The notes beneath the pieces are model-generated. The model saw only the letters and a list, made by a program, of their open reading frames with translations, did not search any database and was not told where the DNA came from. This document shows positions 34,774-43,079 of a stretch of DNA of 64,000 nt, piece after piece; position 1 is the stretch's first letter; each line of letters begins with the position of its first letter. The stretch is taken from assembly GCA_937883755.1 (NCBI GenBank), contig CAKZYA010000058.1, positions 248,001 through 312,000 of the forward strand, written 5' to 3'. The DNA comes from an uncultured Flammeovirgaceae bacterium (GTDB lineage Bacteria > Bacteroidota > Bacteroidia > Cytophagales > Cyclobacteriaceae). The position numbers and the translations under genes are program-made.

Positions 34774-35460
34774 ATGAAACGGTTATTAGCACTATCTCTG
34801 CTATTAGTAATAAGCCTGAATAGTTGGAGTCAGCGGCTGGAGGAACAAAATATACCCTGGAAATCTGGGCAAGAAATTACTCTTAATTTAAAGTATGCTC
34901 AGGATATTCAAATTAAAACCTGGGATAAACCAGAAGTTTCCCTGCGAGTAAGTATCTCTATCAACAACGACGAGCTAAATGATAGCTGGAGCTCAACGAC
35001 TACTACAACTGATAATAAAATTCAAGTATCATCTGATATAGATTTCCCAGATGGAAATTACTGCGGTGATTGCTCAGGTAGAAATTACTCGACCAACAAC
35101 CGGAGCATATGCAGCCAAATTGAGTATAGTATTTTTGTGCCTACCTCAGCAGCGATACGGGTAGAAACGTTAAGCGGTAATATGACTATTCAGGGCGTAA
35201 TCTCTCCACTCTACGCCAAATCGCTCAGCGGCTTCGTGGATGTTGACTGGCTGGCACAACAAGGGGCAACGGTATCTATGAAATCAACCACCGGAGAAGT
35301 ATATACGAACCTAGATTTGCTGATTGATGAGGCAGATTCTGAGAAGAACCGCCGAAGCCCGGTAGGCTGGGAGATAGAAGCTACCATAGCTGGAGGTGGA
35401 AGCAAAGTAGAATTAGAGTCTATTAGTGGTGATGTGTATTTCCGTAGAGCAGGTTCTTAA
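34774..35460 (+). CDS. Secreted DUF4097-like protein (second copy)
   Basis: 228 residues from the ATG at 34774 (a TTG six bases earlier is less likely). Signal peptide MKRLLALSLLLVISLNSWSQ. Beta-strand repeats end in SISGDVYFRRAGS, matching the ending of the previous protein (VSGNIYLRKSE). A cysteine-containing loop (YCGDCSG) is inserted mid-way. Paralogue of 33958-34731; same operon. Confidence 0.78.
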   Translation: MKRLLALSLLLVISLNSWSQRLEEQNIPWKSGQEITLNLKYAQDIQIKTWDKPEVSLRVSISINNDELNDSWSSTTTTTDNKIQVSSDIDFPDGNYCGDCSGRNYSTNNRSICSQIEYSIFVPTSAAIRVETLSGNMTIQGVISPLYAKSLSGFVDVDWLAQQGATVSMKSTTGEVYTNLDLLIDEADSEKNRRSPVGWEIEATIAGGGSKVELESISGDVYFRRAGS

Positions 35461-35481
35461 CAATCTAACCCAAAATTCACC

Positions 35482-36594
35482 ATGCGAGTACTAGTTGTTC
35501 TTCTTACAGCTCTTTTCCTAAGCTGTCAAACTAAACACGATGGATTTGTAATTAATGGGCAGATTGAAGGTGTTGAAGACAGTACTCTGGTAATCCTATA
35601 CGATGTCGAACAACAAATGAATATTTATTCGGCTTTCTCTAAAAATGGAAAGTTTGTTCTTCAGGGAAACGTTGAGCAACCTACTGGTTACTGGCTACGA
35701 TGTGGCAATGAATACGCAAATATTCAGGTAGAGAATTTAGAGATGACCTTCACCTCGCCCATTGAAAATATGAATATTAATTGTAAGATCACTGGAGGAG
35801 AAGAGCAACGGTTGCAGAATAAGCTTCAAGAGCTTCAACGACCGTATGACGTAGCCTACTTAGCAGCCTATGATAGTTTGGTTGGTGAAAAGTATGCGAC
35901 TGAAGAGGAAAAACGCCAACTCATTGATAGATTCAATACTGCCCAGGCAGCATCTCAGCAAATTTACATTGACTTCGGAAAAAGGCACGCAGATTCATAT
36001 CTTGGACTAGATATCATCTACCGAAATCGGCAAAGTATTGCTCGGGACTCTTTAATCACCCTTTTTGAAGGGCTACCTCCATCACTTAAAACAGCTTCCA
36101 ATGCAGAAGGATTAAGAGTCTTTCTCTATGAAGAAATCGCCGCTGAGGGAAAACCATTTATTGATTTTAATGCAAAAACGCTAGACGAGAAAAATTTTAT
36201 GTTGTCTTCTTTGAGAGGGAAGCATATTTACTTAAGCTTTTGGAGTGCTGGATGCGGTCCGTGCCGTATGGAAAATAAATTCTTTAGCGAGAATTTTGAG
36301 AGGGTACCAGAAGATTTAGCAATCGTCAGTTTTTCACTCGACAAGGGAGTTACAGCTTGGGTAAAGGCATCTGAGCAAGACAGTATTTTGTGGCATAATG
36401 TGTCCGATCTTAAGGGAGGTAGTGGAAAGGTAAAGACTCAGTATGGAGTACAAGCTATGCCAACCTCTTTTTTGATCGATAAGAATGGTACAATCATAAA
36501 GAAATTTGTGGGGTTTGACCCACAGACAGACATTATTGATGAGCTTGTTAAAACTATTGACGAAAGTCACGAGAAAAATTCTGAGACAGTATAA
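35482..36594 (+). CDS. TlpA-like thioredoxin-fold lipoprotein with N-terminal DUF4369
   Basis: 370 residues. Lipobox LFLSC15. Residues ~20-110 resemble DUF4369 (FVINGQIEGVEDSTLVILYD). The C-terminal ~140 residues are a thioredoxin-like domain with active site CGPC in SFWSAGCGPCRMENKF and the cis-proline segment QAMPTSFLIDKNG. Likely a periplasmic disulfide reductase. It ends the operon that begins with the sigma factor and is followed by a strong hairpin. Confidence 0.87.
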   Translation: MRVLVVLLTALFLSCQTKHDGFVINGQIEGVEDSTLVILYDVEQQMNIYSAFSKNGKFVLQGNVEQPTGYWLRCGNEYANIQVENLEMTFTSPIENMNINCKITGGEEQRLQNKLQELQRPYDVAYLAAYDSLVGEKYATEEEKRQLIDRFNTAQAASQQIYIDFGKRHADSYLGLDIIYRNRQSIARDSLITLFEGLPPSLKTASNAEGLRVFLYEEIAAEGKPFIDFNAKTLDEKNFMLSSLRGKHIYLSFWSAGCGPCRMENKFFSENFERVPEDLAIVSFSLDKGVTAWVKASEQDSILWHNVSDLKGGSGKVKTQYGVQAMPTSFLIDKNGTIIKKFVGFDPQTDIIDELVKTIDESHEKNSETV

Positions 36595-36653
36595 TATCCG
36601 CCTTCGATAGATGTTCTTATTTGAGAAAAAGCTATTAGGAGTTTAGAAAATAA

Positions 36654-36678
36654 GAAAGGAGACCAAAGGTCTCCTTTC
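36654..36678. terminator. Bidirectional terminator between convergent genes
   Basis: Perfect 11-bp stem GAAAGGAGACC/GGTCTCCTTTC with an AAA loop. It sits between the stop codons of the TlpA-like gene (36594, plus) and the TSGGS-repeat gene (36700, minus). On the minus strand it is followed by a T-rich stretch. Confidence 0.8.
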
Positions 36679-36699
36679 ACTTTGAAAATCTGATGTAAT

Positions 36700-37650
36700 T
36701 TAGCTTCCCGAATGGTAGTCTAGGTTGACTGAGCCGCCAGAAGTACGCATGGTTACTTCAATGCCACCGCCGTTCATACTACCTTGAATACTGTTCTTTT
36801 CAGATTTTCCAGAGAAATTTTGTAGTTCAGTATTCACTCGGTTACCCGATAAATCTAGGTCTAAACCAAGTCCAGAGGGGATGATAGCGTTAATACTACC
36901 ACCACTAGTTTTTAGTGTTAGTTGATCTTCTAGCGAACGAATATCGGCTCGGATACTACCGCCGCTGGTGTAAGCCTCTACGCTACCTCGTACATCATCA
37001 ATGGTAATTCCTCCACCCGAAGTGTTTACGGCAATCTGCCCTTCCGAATCGCGCACTCGGATAGAGCCGCCGCTGGTCTTGGCATCTAGTGTTCCACTGT
37101 AGTCTTCTACATTAATGCTGCCGCCAGAAGTGCGGGCTTCAGTTGTTCCGGTTACGTCCTCAAAGTTCAGGCTGCCTCCGCTAGTGCTCACATCGTGGCT
37201 TCCGCTTACATTTGCTACAGCAATAGAACCGCCGCTGGTAGATAGGTCTGTGGACATATCTTTAGGTACTCGTACTTTAAAGGAGATGCTTACCTTGTTA
37301 TTGCCCCATCCGCTGCCTTTACGTTTAGCGGTCGCTGTGATTTCATTTCCACTCTGGCTAATATCAATATCGTAATCTTCCAGGTATTCAGCTAGATCTT
37401 CATTATCATCGTCGCTGCCGAACCAGCCGCCCCAAGAGCCATTTTTTCGCACATACATATCAACCTCTACTTGGTTGCCACTTTGCCCGGTTACTTCAAT
37501 ACTGCCACCTGAGGTGCGAACCATCAGGTCGCCTCGCCCATTGACAGTAAATGTTTTGGAGAGGTAGGGATCTTGGTCAACCGTTTTGGCTGAGGCTAAC
37601 GTAGCTAAAAAAGCTAGTGATAGACATAGGGTTAGTTGGATTGATTTCAT
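36700..37650 (-). CDS. Secreted TSGGS-repeat DUF4097-like protein
   Basis: 316 residues with a signal peptide (ending LASA). TSGGS, or the variant TSGGG, occurs nine times, mostly every 18-19 residues from ~130 onward (STSGGSIAVANVSG, RTSGGSINVEDYSG and so on), each step a predicted beta-solenoid rung. It faces the sigma-factor operon, whose own DUF4097-like proteins it resembles, and may belong to the same regulon. Function unknown; a scaffold or adhesin is possible. Confidence 0.8.
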   Translation of the reverse strand: MKSIQLTLCLSLAFLATLASAKTVDQDPYLSKTFTVNGRGDLMVRTSGGSIEVTGQSGNQVEVDMYVRKNGSWGGWFGSDDDNEDLAEYLEDYDIDISQSGNEITATAKRKGSGWGNNKVSISFKVRVPKDMSTDLSTSGGSIAVANVSGSHDVSTSGGSLNFEDVTGTTEARTSGGSINVEDYSGTLDAKTSGGSIRVRDSEGQIAVNTSGGGITIDDVRGSVEAYTSGGSIRADIRSLEDQLTLKTSGGSINAIIPSGLGLDLDLSGNRVNTELQNFSGKSEKNSIQGSMNGGGIEVTMRTSGGSVNLDYHSGS

Positions 37651-37871
37651 GGTTTCTTTGGTTTATTTGTAATTGTCTAATACTTTTCAAGTAAAGTGCC
37701 AGTATGATAAGTGTCTGATAGTTAGTATCTTATAAAAGTATTTCTGCTTTTGAAATGTGCGGATATGAACAACATTGTTCAATTTCGGACAGTCATTCAT
37801 TAGTTAATTTTCCAGAAGAGGACGATAAGGCGAATAATCAAATTACTTAGAGTAACGTTGTGGATAATAAG

Positions 37872-40343
37872 ATGAATTTCAAAGATTTTTTACCCATTAC
37901 TCAAGGGGAAGTTAATCAAGCCTTTAACCCAAGTTGCCCGATACAGTATCTGCTGACTGATAGTCGGAGTGGTATTCAAAATAGAGCATCTTTATTTTTT
38001 GCTATCTGTGGGGAACGGCATGATGGACATAGGTACATTAATGAGCTTTACGCAAGAGGTGTTCGACAATTTGTAGTGGAGCAACTTCCAGAAAATGCTT
38101 TTCCTGAAGCCAATATACTGGTCGTTCCGAACACAATAACTGCTCTACAACAAATAGTGGCTTATCATCGGCAGCAATTTTCATTTCCGGTTGTAGGGAT
38201 TACCGGGAGTAATGGGAAAACTATTGTGAAAGAGTGGCTGAGTCAGTTACTGCTAACGACCGAGCGAGTTGTTCGCAATCCGAAAAGTTATAATTCTCAG
38301 ATTGGAGTACCCTTATCGGTTTGGGCAATGGACGATTCCCATACTATCGGAGTATTTGAGGCGGGAATCTCTCAGGCGGGAGAGATGAAGAAATTAGCAA
38401 AAGTGCTCCAGCCAACGATAGGGATATTTACCAACATTGGTCCGCCCCACGATGAAGGTTTTGCTAGTCGTAAACAGAAAGTTGAAGAAAAATCTCTACT
38501 ATTTACTTCAGCCGATACGATTATCTACCGTGAGGATTATCTGCTAATTGATGAAGTTTTAAAAGAAAAATACAAAGAAGGGAAACTTTGCTCTTGGTCG
38601 ATAGACTTTGATAAGCAAGCTAAATATTATGTACGGTGGAACAAGGATAAAACTGATACAGAAATAATAGTTGAAAATAAAACTAATCAGGAGTCTTGGA
38701 ATTTCTTAGTACCATTTCGTGATGAGGCTTCTCTGGAAAATATAACTCACGCCCTAGTTTTTGGTATTCATCATCAGTATGATACAGAAAAATGGCGAAA
38801 TGTAATTAGACAGTTACGCCCTGTTTCAATGCGTCTAGAATGGAAACAGGGGATTAATCAGTGTTATTTGGTCGATGATAGTTATAGTAACGATCTGGTC
38901 AGCTTACAATTAGCCTTAGATTTTCTAAAGCAACAATCACAGAATAAAAAGTTTACTATCATACTATCAGATATTCTACAGAGTGGTGAAAGCCCATCAG
39001 TTTTGTACCAAAAACTGGCTGATTTACTGTTACAAAAAGGTATTAATCGGCTGATTGGTATTGGGTCGGAAATATATCAACAGCAAGATCAGTTTCGGTC
39101 TCTTTCCATTGATACAACGTTTTTTCTAGATACTGATGCGTTCCTTAAGGCTTTTTCTTCGAATCAATTTCTTCATGAAAATATACTGATTAAAGGGGCA
39201 CGTACTTTCCACTTTGAGCGCATTGTGCACCGATTACAGCAAAAGATTCACAGTACGGTACTAGAGATTAATCTGGATGCTATCACGCATAATCTGAATC
39301 AGTACAGAAGTAAGCTTGATACGTCGACGAAAATTATGGTGATGGTGAAGGCCTTCTCCTACGGTGGGGCGGCGTTTGAGATTGCAAATCTGTTACAATT
39401 TCATCAGGTAGATTATTTGGGAGTGGCCTATGCTGATGAGGGAGTACGATTGCGAGAACACGGTATTCGCACTCCAATTTTGGTGCTCAACCCTGCACCC
39501 GAAGCCTTTGAAACAATGTTGGCTTATCAGCTCGGGCCTGAAATATACAGTACTAGACTGCTTAACCAATTGGTAGATTACCTTGGTGAACAAGCAAGAC
39601 ATATCCCAATTCATTTGAAGCTAGATACAGGAATGCATCGCTTAGGCTTTACTTCCGATGAAATTCCTCAGTTAATAAGTCTACTAAAACAGCATCAATT
39701 AAAGGTGGGTAGCATTCTCAGCCATTTGGCAGCAGCTGATGAAACTCAGCATGACACCTTTACTCAACAGCAAATTCAGCAGTTTCAGCAGGGTTACGAG
39801 CAAATTGCTGATAGTCTAGGCTATCAGCCGATTCGTCATATTCTAAATTCAGCCGGAATTATCCGTTTTCCTCAGTATCAGTTTGAGATGGTTCGCTTAG
39901 GAATTGGTTTGTACGGAGTAGATTCTTCTGGGAAGCAGCCGGAACGTTTACAAACGGTAGGAACGCTCAAAACGGTAATTTCTCAAATTAAGCATTTGAA
40001 GAAAGGAGAGACGGTAGGCTATGGACGACGAGGAGTTGCTGATCGGGATATGACCATGGCCACGGTGGCGATCGGCTACGCCGACGGTTTTAATCGTGGC
40101 TTCGGTAACGGGAATGCTCAGGTTTTGATCAACGGTCAATTAGCATCAACAATAGGTAGCATTTGTATGGATATGACCATGATTGACATTACCGGAGTTG
40201 ATGCTAGGGAAGGTGATGAAGTGGTCGTTATTGGTTCGGAGGTTTCTGTGGAAAGTTTAGCGCAAAAAATAGATACAATTCCCTACGAGATTCTGACGAG
40301 CATTGGTGAGCGGGTAAAGCGAGTATTTTACCGGGAGAGTTGA
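37872..40343 (+). CDS. murF-alr: Bifunctional MurF ligase-alanine racemase fusion
   Basis: About 823 residues from the ATG at 37872; a GTG at 37860 adds four residues. The first ~450 residues are a MurF-type ligase with ATP loop GITGSNGKTIVKEW, adding D-Ala-D-Ala to UDP-MurNAc-tripeptide. The rest is alanine racemase, with the PLP lysine in IMVMVKAFSYGG and the catalytic tyrosine region TVGYGRRGVADRDMTM...IGYADGF. The fusion is typical of Bacteroidota and couples D-Ala supply to its use in peptidoglycan. The MurF half appears to keep its core motifs. Confidence 0.95.
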   Translation: MNFKDFLPITQGEVNQAFNPSCPIQYLLTDSRSGIQNRASLFFAICGERHDGHRYINELYARGVRQFVVEQLPENAFPEANILVVPNTITALQQIVAYHRQQFSFPVVGITGSNGKTIVKEWLSQLLLTTERVVRNPKSYNSQIGVPLSVWAMDDSHTIGVFEAGISQAGEMKKLAKVLQPTIGIFTNIGPPHDEGFASRKQKVEEKSLLFTSADTIIYREDYLLIDEVLKEKYKEGKLCSWSIDFDKQAKYYVRWNKDKTDTEIIVENKTNQESWNFLVPFRDEASLENITHALVFGIHHQYDTEKWRNVIRQLRPVSMRLEWKQGINQCYLVDDSYSNDLVSLQLALDFLKQQSQNKKFTIILSDILQSGESPSVLYQKLADLLLQKGINRLIGIGSEIYQQQDQFRSLSIDTTFFLDTDAFLKAFSSNQFLHENILIKGARTFHFERIVHRLQQKIHSTVLEINLDAITHNLNQYRSKLDTSTKIMVMVKAFSYGGAAFEIANLLQFHQVDYLGVAYADEGVRLREHGIRTPILVLNPAPEAFETMLAYQLGPEIYSTRLLNQLVDYLGEQARHIPIHLKLDTGMHRLGFTSDEIPQLISLLKQHQLKVGSILSHLAAADETQHDTFTQQQIQQFQQGYEQIADSLGYQPIRHILNSAGIIRFPQYQFEMVRLGIGLYGVDSSGKQPERLQTVGTLKTVISQIKHLKKGETVGYGRRGVADRDMTMATVAIGYADGFNRGFGNGNAQVLINGQLASTIGSICMDMTMIDITGVDAREGDEVVVIGSEVSVESLAQKIDTIPYEILTSIGERVKRVFYRES

Positions 40344-40349
40344 ATGAGG

Positions 40350-40381
40350 AAGGATGCTTCCTTATTTCTGGAAACATCCTT
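40350..40381 (+). terminator. Terminator hairpin of murF-alr
   Basis: Stem AAGGATGCTTCC/GGAAACATCCTT with one mismatch and an 8-nt loop, followed by TTTACTT. It starts 6 bp after the murF-alr stop codon. Confidence 0.75.
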
Positions 40382-40450
40382 TTTACTTCTAATAAGCGAA
40401 CAGTATTGAGTGGTTTCTTCTGCTAAAGGAGGCGTTGAGTAAGCAGCTAC

Positions 40451-41032
40451 CTAGAAGGAGGCCTGTACTTCCAAAGTTCCACCTGCCGGGCCACTTAACT
40501 CAAATCCGCCTCGGCAATCACCACATACCCCGCCGGTACATTCACCTAAATTGCCCTGATCATCTCTTTCAAACTTACAGTCATCGCTGCCTTGCTCGCA
40601 TTGACATACTGCCCACAACACTAAGTCACCGATAATATCAATAGGGATCTTTTCGTAGCCAGATATGTACAATTCCGTCTGAGGAGGTGTGTCATCTACA
40701 TCGTCTGCAGGAATTATGACGGTTATCAGCCCACCTTGGTAAAGTATATAATCTGGACTTTCAAAAAGCAAACTGTCTTTTAAGACCAACTTACCATATA
40801 GTTTAGGTCGATTTTTCTTTAAAGTAGCGAGAGAGAGCTTGTTAATAGTACTCATGCTTACTTTCTTTAATTGGAGCTTGGTGACTTTTGCTGATGCCTG
40901 TTTTGATGAGAAGGCTACTTGGGTAGTCTGTTCTTTAGACAACACATCATTCTCTTGTTCGCAAGAAAAAACGGCGACTACCAAACTAAATGATAGTACT
41001 GCGGAGAACATTAATTTGATCATCTTTTCCAT
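40451..41032 (-). CDS. Cys-rich lipoprotein, unknown (copy 1)
   Basis: 193 residues. Lipobox VFSC24 followed by EQENDVLS. The C-terminal part has a cysteine cluster (CQCEQGSDDC, then CTGGVCGDC) that may form disulfides or bind metal. No named family. It resembles the lipoprotein at 41491-42126 in the lipobox region (both SCEQE[NS]D with C24) and in a CxC...CxxC tail. Each gene lies just right of an alr 3' end, real here and fossil there, so they look like an old tandem duplication. Confidence 0.7.
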   Translation of the reverse strand: MEKMIKLMFSAVLSFSLVVAVFSCEQENDVLSKEQTTQVAFSSKQASAKVTKLQLKKVSMSTINKLSLATLKKNRPKLYGKLVLKDSLLFESPDYILYQGGLITVIIPADDVDDTPPQTELYISGYEKIPIDIIGDLVLWAVCQCEQGSDDCKFERDDQGNLGECTGGVCGDCRGGFELSGPAGGTLEVQASF

Positions 41033-41357
41033 GACTTTTTAATTATGGGTTAGTAATAAATTTGAATTACCTAAAGATAAGTGGCTCCATTGTCCCGATG
41101 AACCAACTTTTCACAAGTGGTTGGATAGAATAAATAAGTGGTAAGTTTCAACAAACAGTCGGTTTAAGTAAGGTGACCTATATAGAGAGTGTCATTTTTA
41201 ATGCTGGTTGAACGATAATAACCTGCGTATTTAGTAGGTGCTAAAATTCTTTTTTCAGTGATAGGGGTGGCTTTAGGTTCTGATTAGGTCAGCCGGATTT
41301 TTTAGTGAAACCTCTCAATCTTTACTACTGACTTAGTTGTCGCTGTATAATTACTTT

Positions 41358-41426
41358 CAAAAAATCAGCACAATTCTCTGCGATATTTCAACTACTACTG
41401 GCGAACAGGTAAAGCGGGTATTTTTA
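41358..41426 (+). pseudogene. Fossil fragment of the alanine racemase 3' end
   Basis: Translates to QKISTILCDISTTTGEQVKR followed by VFL, against QKIDTIPYEILTSIGERVKR and VFY in the intact murF-alr. By hand count 49 of 67 bases match 40263-40329. A stop codon (41334-41336) precedes it in frame; weaker similarity may reach left to about 41258. The fragment lies in a 458-bp intergenic stretch (41033-41490) that otherwise holds the promoter of the minus-strand lipoprotein gene. Confidence 0.75.
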
Positions 41427-41440
41427 CTAAGAAAGCTAAT

Positions 41441-41470
41441 AAAAAGAGGCATACCTGAGTTAGATATGCC
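41441..41470 (-). terminator. Terminator of minus-strand lipoprotein gene
   Basis: Six-base-pair stem GGCATA/TATGCC with an 11-nt loop. On the minus strand the hairpin is followed by CTCTTTTTATT and begins about 20 bp after the stop codon of the 41491-42126 gene. Confidence 0.55.
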
Positions 41471-41490
41471 CTATCCTGCTTTACCATAAA

Positions 41491-42126
41491 TTATATGCCA
41501 AGAAATCTTCTTCGTTGTCTGTTGCATTCACCACATTCAGAATAAGTTTGTCCAATTGAAACCGGTACGTACTCCTCAAAGCAGCGGCAGTAAACTGTTC
41601 TTACACCAATATTTATACTCCCTCTAAAACCAAAGCCTCTTTTCACTATTTGAATCTCTCCTTCTGGAACTCTGATATCGGTAATAATAAGAGTGGCCGA
41701 AGACAATGGATCAGTTATAAAAACGGACCACAGAAAAGGCGAACCTGTTGGTGCCTGAATCAATAAAGCAACGGGGTTCTTCATCTTGGCAAGTGCTTTA
41801 TGGTTCAGATGGTTGATTTCAGGGTTCTTGTTTTTTTCATTTTCTTTAATCCAGGCGGAAAGAGTCTCGCTGTCAATGAGTTTACTTTTACTAGGGGATA
41901 GTTCTATTGTAAAAAAGCCTGCATAAGCTTCAAAAGCATACTTATCCAACTCCTCTTTTAGAAGGCTGTTAGACGCCGTAGTTTCACCTAACCTGTTAGA
42001 ATTGAGAAGAGGAGTCGATGAAAAATCTTGAGATACCAAGTCAGATTCCTGTTCACAAGAGGTGATTACTACTGTGGCTGTAAACACAACAGTTAACATG
42101 AGCGCAATTTTCTGCATTTCTTTCAT
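41491..42126 (-). CDS. Cys-rich lipoprotein, unknown (copy 2)
   Basis: 211 residues. Lipobox ITSC24, then EQESDLVS. The tail carries CRC and CGEC pairs. The middle (AFEAYAGFFTIELSPSKSKL) has no recognised family. Architectural paralogue of the lipoprotein at 40451-41032. It lies 203 bp downstream of the LytTR-type regulator gene, same strand, which could control it. Confidence 0.7.
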   Translation of the reverse strand: MKEMQKIALMLTVVFTATVVITSCEQESDLVSQDFSSTPLLNSNRLGETTASNSLLKEELDKYAFEAYAGFFTIELSPSKSKLIDSETLSAWIKENEKNKNPEINHLNHKALAKMKNPVALLIQAPTGSPFLWSVFITDPLSSATLIITDIRVPEGEIQIVKRGFGFRGSINIGVRTVYCRCFEEYVPVSIGQTYSECGECNRQRRRFLGI

Positions 42127-42329
42127 GAGCGTTTAATTTGATGGTTAGTGAATAAAATTTGAACTCCAAAGGTAGATGGATACGAAAAAAACAGAATCTG
42201 CTTTATGCCGTAGGTTGCTTTGAGTTTATAAGTGGTAGTAAATGAGCAATAACTGGAGGCTAGCTAAAAGCGACTGAGTGTTCTGATGGTTGGCAATAGA
42301 GCTGCTGTAAGTTAGAGCATCATACGGGG

Positions 42330-43079
42330 TTAAAGCCTAGTTAGCATATTCAGAAACTCTTCTTTTTTACGACGAGAAATGTCTACGTGATGATTTTCGG
42401 AGAGAATGACGTAACCACCTTCACCCTTCACATATCTTTGGATATGTGATAAATTGATAAGCGAAGAGTGGTGTACTCGACAAAAGTCGGATTCGCTCAA
42501 CAGACTTTCAAAGTCTTTCAAGTTACGAGAGACTAACTGACTAGGTTGGTTACGAACAAAAAGCTTGGTATAGTTACCATCAGCTTGACAGTAGATGATG
42601 TCATCGGTACGAAAAAACTCAATGCCTTCTAGAGTAGGTATGGCTAACCGTTCAATTTTTCGAGCCCGGTACTGTATATTGTTTAGTACCGACTGATACT
42701 GGTGAGCACTATTTTTATTCTGCAAACGCTTCTTCACTTTACTGATGGCATGGATCAGGTCATCTACGTCTACCGGTTTGAGTAAATAGTCCAGTGCTGA
42801 AAACCGGATTGCCTTAATGGCATACTGATCGTGAGCAGTGGCAAAAATTACTTCAAAATTTGTCGGACTAAGCTGTTGTAGAAGTTCAAAACCCGACATA
42901 GTAGGCATCTGTATATCCAGAAATACCAGTTCTGGCTGCAACTTTCTAACAGCTCGTATTCCTTCATTGGCAGATGAACATACCGCTACTAAATCTACTT
43001 CGGGACAGTACTGCTCTACCGTTAGCCGGAGCGCTTCTTGCGCATCCTCCTCGTCATCGATAATTAGGGCCTCAATCAT
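42330..43079 (-). CDS. LytTR-family response regulator
   Basis: 249 residues. Receiver domain 1-~120 with phospho-acceptor D55 (LVFLDIQMP), acidic pair D8-D9 and conserved lysine in LLKPVD. The C-terminal ~105 residues are a LytTR DNA-binding domain (FFRTDDIIYCQADGNYTKLF, then CRVHHSSLINLSHI). Its start overlaps the stop of the kinase gene (ATGA), so the two form a translationally coupled two-component pair. Confidence 0.93.
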   Translation of the reverse strand: MIEALIIDDEEDAQEALRLTVEQYCPEVDLVAVCSSANEGIRAVRKLQPELVFLDIQMPTMSGFELLQQLSPTNFEVIFATAHDQYAIKAIRFSALDYLLKPVDVDDLIHAISKVKKRLQNKNSAHQYQSVLNNIQYRARKIERLAIPTLEGIEFFRTDDIIYCQADGNYTKLFVRNQPSQLVSRNLKDFESLLSESDFCRVHHSSLINLSHIQRYVKGEGGYVILSENHHVDISRRKKEEFLNMLTRL

